A stretch of DNA of 64,000 nucleotides from Solicoccozyma terricola. Lineage: Eukaryota; Basidiomycota; Tremellomycetes; Filobasidiales; Piskurozymaceae. Below are positions 57,568 through 64,000 of this stretch, piece after piece. The translations under genes and the position numbers were made by a program. The DNA lies in NCBI GenBank assembly GCA_001600875.1, contig BCLD01000005.1:971785-1035784 (forward strand). Reading direction: 5' to 3'. Position 1 is the first letter of the stretch. Each line of letters begins with the position of its first letter. A model generated the notes under the pieces. It was not told where the DNA came from. It made no database searches and saw only the letters and a list, made by a program, of their open reading frames with translations.

Positions 57568-60500
57568 TCATGCATCAAATCCACCAGTCTTGGACATGAC
57601 GGCTTTAGACATCGACGACGTCTTCTTCGGCTGCGGCTTGGCCATCGACGTCTTCTGCTTGCCCTTGAACGTCGATGTTGTTGGCGCCCCGTTCTTGCGC
57701 ACACCGTGCTGCAGTTGCGAGACAGACGAGTTGCCACCCGCTCGTCGACTGTCCGATGGGTTCTGAGATTCGTTCAACAGCTGCTGGAACCGTTTGTCCT
57801 TGTTGACAGTGGTAGTGGATGTCTGGCGGAGCCCGTCAGAGTCAGCTAACAAATAGAAAGAGCTCCATGGATCCCGCTCACCCTGCTTGCTGTCCTCGCG
57901 TTCTTTGTGATTGTAAAGCCAGCTTCGCCGTCGGACTCGGAATCACTACCCAAGACAACCATCTCAGGTCGGCGTTTAGGTGCGGCCTCCCACTGCAATT
58001 CTGCCTCTTCATCCCGCTGCCGGTTTCCCTTCGCCACCTCCCTCATCTCCCTTTCCACCTGAGCCATGCTGACCACCTCTGTACGGATGACAGGCGACGG
58101 TGCGCGTGGTGGTTGTCCGTGGAACGATTCAACGTCGGCCCTCACAGCATCCTCGTCGTCCGAGTCTTGAAGGTCCTTCTCATATTGTCTCCGGAATGGC
58201 GCATTTTCATCTGAAGCAAGAGAGACGTCAGCTGTCAAAAATCGCTCCTGCCGCGGAGGCATACTCACCCATATCGTTCAACTCGTCCACTCCACCATCT
58301 AGCTGACGAGCACGCCTCTTCGCGAGGCGCCTTCTCCGCTTCCCGTCATCCTCGTCTTCGTCGTCGGAAAAATCTATTCCCATGACGCCGTCTCGACGCT
58401 TGCCTCGAAGTTTACCGGCAATGGCATCACGATGCAGCTCCTCATTCCGCTTATCTTCCAGTGCCATAACCTCCCTGTGACATGGGCGTGCGAGAGTTAG
58501 TATAGGGTTACCGCCAATAGGTCCACAGCCACCCACCTGTGCTTTTTCTCCACCGCCAGTCGATGTGCCTCCTTCTGCGCCTCGGTCATCTCTTGATCAT
58601 CGACAAGGTCCTCGACAAAGCCGTCCTGATCCTCGCCATCCTCGGCCTCATCATCCGAGCGACGGAAGCCAAATGCGTCCTCCTCTTCGCTCTCGTCGGC
58701 TTGATCTTCCACAAATTCCTTTGCAGCCATCTTGGTCTCGCCTACCCGTCCCGGAGCCTGACCCTTTGATGCCATGAGCGTGTCAAATGCGTTGGGTACG
58801 ACTTGCTTGGAATGCAGAACTGGGGGGGTCTCTTCGAGCACGCTCTCCTGCGTCTCCATCTGCGTTGGCGTGGGCTGGATGACATCCTCCAAGGAAGTTT
58901 GATCTCTCGATCGCGACCGCGGACGCAAGCGCTTCAGACGGGGGCCACCAGGGCTGAGCGATGGTTCGCGATTGTCAGACGTATTCCGTGTTCTATATGT
59001 AGCGGACAAGGTCGGCTCGTCCGAAGCAGGTACCGGAGTCGAAGGAGATTCATCGACAAAGTCGAAAGGGCTCTGCTCAGTATGACCCTTGGGCTTGGTT
59101 TGTGTAAAGAATCTGCGCAAGGTTTGGAAGAGCAGAGGCTATCAACATCTGTAGTGATCTGCTATCTGCTAGGCCACTCACCCTTCCTCGTTCAAATACT
59201 GTGTTGCCTCCCGTTTGTATTCTACCGGATCGTGTTGCGCCGCCATCGCCATCTCCGCTTGCAGCAAAGCGGCGTCCCGCTGCAGAGCGGTTGCTGAAAT
59301 GGCCAGATCGGGAAGGGCGGCATCGAGGGGCCTGATCTCTGGTGCTGCATCATGGCGGAGACGAGAAAACCGTCCGTTCTAAAAGCGGAAATCTGGTCAG
59401 TAATCCGTCATATTTGACTCCAACATTCGCACTCGCCTGCGTCGCTTCCGCTAGAGTAGCTGCCTGTGTCGGCTCGAAGAATTGAGAGAATCCGCCATCA
59501 AGATCCAGCTCGAGATCATCCCCACCTGCTGAAGTTGTCGTTGCAGAGAGGCTCCTCGGAGGCTCCGGGATTGTCTCCGCGACACCATCCATCTCATCGT
59601 CGCTGTCGGCGACGATAGCTTTGAATTTAGCGCGTCGCGATCCGGCCCTGCGAACAACAGCGTCGTCATCGTCTGCGGCAGGATCAATGTTCTCCTTGTT
59701 AGCCAGGCGAGCGTTCCCCGTTGCATTGGATGCAGCAGTCTCTTCGTCATCCTCGTCTTCGAACTCTCCAGCTTCGCTTTCTCCGCTGTAAACGAGGTCC
59801 ATCTCCTCGATATTTTCGACGGGCTCGGGCTCGGGCACGTTGGCGGCATCGCCGTCAGGACGGAAGTCTTGGTCCTCGGCATCGTCGTCCGAGTCCATTG
59901 CTTGGTGCTCCTCTTCTATCTCAATCTCTGTGGTACTCGCCGCCAACAGAGCTTCTGGATCTAGGTTCACTCTGGCTGGCAGATCTTTTGCCTTGAGCCC
60001 ACTCTCCTCTTCCTTGCGTTTGACTTCCTTCGCAGCCTGCAGTCGAATCTTCGCGATAAGATCGTTTTCTAATTGCCCAGGTGTGATAACGGGCAGCTTG
60101 TTGTCCTTGATTCCAGCGGGTCGGAAGGGTCCGTCTTTGACGCGAGAGTCTGCGTGACCATAATGGTGACCAGCGTTCTTCAGCATGCTCTCCGTTGCGG
60201 CTTCTTGCTTGAGAACGCCTGGACCATTGAACATCATAAGCTTGCGTTTGGCGTCAGACATTCCAACGTGTTTGTGAGTCAAGATCGCAGAAGCGTGGCC
60301 TCCGAGTCTACGAGTGACCTTGATTGGAGGATTATCCAATATCACTACGTCGTCGTCCTCGACAAGTGGTCCCGTACGCTTGAAACCACTGTCCGATTTA
60401 CGACGAGCAATCTCAATATCCTTCCTCTTCTTGAGCGCTTCGGCTTTATCCTTCGCCGAAACCTGCGCGAGGATGTCATCAAGGGATGGCAAGTCCTCAT

Positions 60501-62427
60501 CCTCAGATAACCGCAACGTTTTTTCATGGGTTTTGACAGTCTTCGCAGCGGGTTTGAGCACGAGAGCGTAGCCATTTCCAGCTCTTACTGCAGATGGTGA
60601 CGACTGTGTGTGTGCATAACCGTCTTCGTTCTCGTCTACCGCGCGACGAGTGGCCGAGCTGAAGGGAGCGATGTCGTCCTGAGGTGTAGCTTCGATGAAT
60701 GAGCTGCTTGCATCATGCTTGACCTCGACGAATGCAGGAGAATGTATAGGCGGTCTAATTTCGCTGAGTGTTCTGTTCAGCGAATTACAGATGAACGTCA
60801 GCGGTCTGGAGAAGGAAACGTTTGTTGCCGACGTAAAACTCACCTCAACGGCTTGTTCGAGCTACGGGCACATAGGGAAGATGAGCAACTCGTCTTCGGA
60901 ATCAATTGATATACTATACGCACGAATGAGCTTGAGAAACCCTCCTCATGACTTCCATCACAGTGTCAGGCATTGTAGGACCTTCCGTGTAAATCACATC
61001 CATGCTGATTCGCTTATCTATGAAACCAACACCAAAACGTCAAGGTCAGCGCGAATATCCATGAGAAAAATAAACCCCGGAGGGGGGGGGGGGGGGGGGT
61101 GGATCGCTGCATACTTTGTCTAATTTCCGCTTGCATACGTTCCGTTTCCAGCCGATCTTTCTTCGACAAACCCTATCGATCCGGCGGGGGAAAAAGGCAA
61201 GGAGAATCAGCATCCAAGCACCAAGATGCAGGTGTGTTGCGCTGCCGCGTCCTTGTTTTCAGAATACAATACACTCACTCGGATTACCACCTCCTTCGCT
61301 CTCTTTCCCTTCCCTGACATCCTCACATCGAAATCCCCTTCATCATCATCCACCACGAAAGAATCCTGATTCTCATCGTCCAAGCCTGCTGCCACTCCGA
61401 CTTTTTCATCTTCCACCAACTGCATAGCCTTAGTTCTAGCCAATTCTTGAAGTGCTGAACGACGATCTTTTGGTGTTTTAGAAGAGCTTGAAAGTCGTGG
61501 AGAATGTGAAGATCGACGCGTGGGAAGAGGAGATTCAGGATCCGGTAGAAGAATATCATGAAGGTTATCCATACCATCCTCGTCAAATGATTCGAGTCGA
61601 TTCCGTTTCCGACGAGAATGAGTTGGTTGTGGTGTTTTTTGAGACGATGGATGTTCAGAAGCGGATCGATGGATATCCTGTGGAGATGTTTCTTCTTCAT
61701 CTTCGCTAGGGGATGAGAATAGAATTCTTTTCTTGCCGTTGAGTGTAGAGCGAGATGCGGTGGGTCTTTGTATTGGAGCAGTTTCTTCATCGTATGAACT
61801 ACTAGCATGATTCGCGACTTGGGGAGATGTGTTGTGTAAGATTCGAGTCCTAGTAGGTGAGGATATAGGACCGGGTTGAGAAGAGGTCAACGGAGGTAAT
61901 GAAGATGATGTGAGTGGAGGTAAAGACGAAGACGACGCGGCGCTTAAGAGCTTTGCAAGAGGTTCAGCTGTCGGTGTCTTCATTTCAATATCCACATCCA
62001 TCATCGGTTCAAGAGCTTTGCCATTTTGCTCAGCCATAAACCTAGCGACTTCATCGTCATCCACTTCGTCATCGTCGTTTTCTTGCGCATCCATCAACTC
62101 AAGTCGACGACGCCAATCCGATGTGTCGCCGGATATTCGAGGGTACCTGACGGGAGGCGAGCGATCGAGAGATTCATGATATGTCGAGGAAGGGATGAAA
62201 GTCTCTTGAGCTGGTGTATCAACTCCAACCGTCTCTACTTCCACCGGAAGAGCAGGCGCAGATGGTCTCGATCGTCCATAGGTCCTTTTCGGAGCGACGT
62301 GAACTGCAGCTCGAACGGGAGAATCTGGCTCTCCAAGTGGTATGGGTGCCTTTATTGATTCTGCTATTCGAAGAGGTTCAGAGTCTGGGATGATTGATGC
62401 TGAGGAAGTAGCCATGGTCCACGCCAT
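57568..62427 (-). CDS. MRC1: Mediator of replication checkpoint, Mrc1/Claspin
   Basis: Replication-fork protein that links stalled forks to checkpoint kinase activation. Large protein of over 1,250 residues, Ser- and acid-rich, with several SQ/TQ sites for ATR-type kinases (e.g. SSQKTPQPT, QDTQ-like segments, ESQ). The signature GLSKKDRLETERMQAEIRQS lies near residue 400. A long central region (LEDQDLPSLDDILAQVSAK-type; DAKRKLMMFNGPGVLKQEA) and the MRC1-like C-terminal block follow: RSDDEAEDGEDQDGFVEDLV, EMTEAQKEAHRLAVEKKHRE and GIDFSDDEDEDDGKRRRRLA. It ends SMSKAVMSKTGGFDA. About eight exons. First ATG is 62427; ATG 62415 is in frame four codons on. One intron holds a 18-base C run on the sense strand. 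Confidence 0.85.
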
Positions 62428-62563
62428 GCACCCCGCTGTGAAGACGATGTGAGGGAGGTGGTGTGTGTGTGCAACGAGACGATGGATGGGTGTCAGGTAT
62501 GTCTGCTAACACCATCGCGCTGAACGCGTCTCAAATGTTTGTTTTGATTATGTCAGCAAGCTC

Positions 62564-62590
62564 TCGGTGGCGGTGGCGGTGGCGGTGGCG
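62564..62590. repeat. GGTGGC microsatellite
   Basis: About four copies of GGTGGC in the 5' flank of MRC1. Confidence 0.8.
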
Positions 62591-62635
62591 AGTGTTGGGA
62601 GTGGCGAGTGGCGAGGCAAGTGGCAAGTTTCATCC

Positions 62636-62637
<2 letters not shown>

Positions 62638-62683
<46 letters not shown>
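62638..62683. repeat. (CT)n microsatellite
   Basis: About 23 perfect CT units in non-coding sequence. Confidence 0.97.
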
Positions 62684-62687
<4 letters not shown>

Positions 62688-62699
62688 CACATGTATATC

Positions 62700-63029
62700 T
62701 CATTCCCCTCCCCTTGTCTCCACCGCTTCCACCCCATCCTGTCCACCCTTTCCATTCTCCAATACATGTACATCCTCTCCACATTCCGTCCTACCAATCA
62801 TAGAAAACCCAGACTCGCCACTCGCTTTCTTATGCAAGACGTATCGACGACCAGATGGTGAGTTGAAAGGCACGTATATACCAGTTTGCTTGAAGTATTG
62901 AATATCAACCGTCATTTCAACCTCTGGGATACAGGAACGACAGAATTTAGGGTGGGTAGTTGGTATCTCTGTGGTGGTATTGTAGGTGATAGCGAGTGGG
63001 AGGGAGACGGTGGGAGATGGGATCGGCAT
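62700..63029 (-). CDS. Possible small protein, 109 residues
   Basis: Open frame starting MPIPSPTVSLPLAITYNTTT. It has a CxxC (FCRSCIPEVEM) and a protein-like middle (TVDIQYFKQTGIYVPFNSPS; GRRYVLHKKASGESGFSMIG). No family recognised. It could be an exon of a longer gene whose first exon lies to the right, because the frame opens only shortly before the ATG. It is upstream of MRC1 on the same strand. Confidence 0.35.
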   Translation of the reverse strand: MPIPSPTVSLPLAITYNTTTEIPTTHPKFCRSCIPEVEMTVDIQYFKQTGIYVPFNSPSGRRYVLHKKASGESGFSMIGRTECGEDVHVLENGKGGQDGVEAVETRGGE

Positions 63030-64000
63030 ATTGATGAGATCGACGATTTGCGTTTGGAGGTTTTAGATCGTTGTGAGGATCCAAAGGGCGTGGTTTTATT
63101 AAAGCTTGTGGTGTTTGTTGTTTGAAGGCGAAACTTGCCTGGTACGAAGAAGGGGTGAATCTCTTATAATAGCTCGTCGAGAGGTGGATGCATGACTATA
63201 GTTCGTGGTGCTCAACAAAGGGGGGATGTTATTTTGTCCCTTCCAACCCCGTGATAAGAGTACAGGACCGTCTTACCAAAGGAAGTCAAAGGGGTTCATG
63301 ATTGTATCGGTTAAAAGGGGCTTAACGGGGAGTTTCAAAATGTCTCCGTAGTGCAACGACCGACGGGGTCCATTGCGAACGTTTGGAGGGGGACACGACA
63401 CGCCTGGAATGGTCATGAATCGAAGGAAAGAAATCCACACATATAAAACCCAATGGCGTCCAATCAGACCTAATCTAAATACAAAAGGTCTCTTTGTTCG
63501 ACTTTTTTATTTTCCCGGTATACAACCCTTCCATTCGGTCCGCGCGGGGCGGGGCGGCGTTTTGTTTTTATCTAGTCGGTCGTCTGTGCAGTTCTCTCTT
63601 TTCTTTCCTCCTCCAACGAACGAACCGGTTTTTTCTCTCTCTCTCCCTCTCTCTCTTTTCTCTCTCTCGCGCGCGCCTCTTGATGGTACGTTGGTTTGTT
63701 TTTCTTTCTCAAATCGAGGGTAAGGGTTTTCCATTCAAAGTACGGGAGATTGGGAATTGATTACGACGAGGAGTTCTCGGAAGAGCTGCTTTTTCCAAGG
63801 AGAAAAGTGTAAAAAGAAAAAAAAGAAAAGAAAAAAAGGGACGAAAAAGGCCATAAAATAAGAACGCACTACGACGACGACCCAACAGAACACGGCTTCC
63901 CCCCCCCCCCCCAAAAAAAAAAAAGAAAGAAACTCACGATTCTCACACCCAAACAAAACTTTATCACAAGACGCTCTCAACGTTTTTTTCTCCTCAATCG
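63030..64000. other. Low-complexity intergenic region to window edge
   Basis: Pyrimidine-rich stretches (63632-63670 TCTC), A-rich segments near 63806-63838 and 14 C plus poly-A at 63899-63924. No gene supported; the region may be the promoter of a gene beyond the right edge. Confidence 0.45.

Noticed and set aside
62463..62901. Plus-strand frames across the CT repeat
   Set aside because: They are Ser-Leu repeats made by the microsatellite.

Overview
The window is nuclear DNA from a filamentous or yeast-like basidiomycete, most likely a tremellomycete of the Cryptococcus/Kwoniella type. The evidence is dense genes on both strands, many short GT-AG introns of about 50-70 bases with CTNAC-like branch sites, microexons, and protein families of standard fungal housekeeping function. 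Only the class-level placement is inferred. Positions 23984-24498 are an assembly gap. Coding spans below run from start to stop codon and include introns.

Layout, left to right: TRAPP-II subunit Trs130/TRAPPC10 (-, cut by the left edge) diverges from alpha-actinin (+). Then come a small Gly/Tyr-rich protein (-), an unrecognised protein (-), a Pmp3-family membrane protein with a long tail (+), a GH106-like glycoside hydrolase (+), cofilin (-), an unrecognised 200-residue protein (-), an alpha-arrestin (+), a PP2C phosphatase of the Ptc2/3 type (+), a short-chain dehydrogenase broken by the gap (-), and a Ser-rich protein (-). A repeat-rich stretch at 26.3-28.1 kb carries an intron-containing tRNA-Pro(CGG). 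Next are sphinganine C4-hydroxylase SUR2 (+), and lariat debranching enzyme DBR1 (-) divergent from a GMPPA-type mannose-1-phosphate guanylyltransferase (+); both of these have kilobase introns with related repeats. These are followed by a possible small mitochondrial protein (-), a bZIP factor (+), a SURP-domain protein (+), RNA polymerase I subunit RPA34 (+), a conserved fungal protein (-), a split G-patch protein (+), a CaCA-family exchanger (-), a zinc-finger protein (+), cyclic phosphodiesterase CPD1 (-), ribosomal protein eS19 with an acidic tail (+), and the replication-checkpoint mediator MRC1/Claspin (-).

The genes form no biosynthetic cluster or mobile island; neighbours look like ordinary unlinked housekeeping functions (actin cytoskeleton, RNA processing, lipid and nucleotide-sugar metabolism, replication, ribosome). 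I found no clear new system. The least explained signals are a degenerate repeat family shared by the large introns of DBR1, GMPPA and SUR2, a 15-residue poly-Glu stretch ending eS19, a high density of G/C homopolymer runs that sit mostly in introns, several obligatory microexons including initiator-codon-only exons, and duplicated non-coding blocks around the tRNA-Pro gene.
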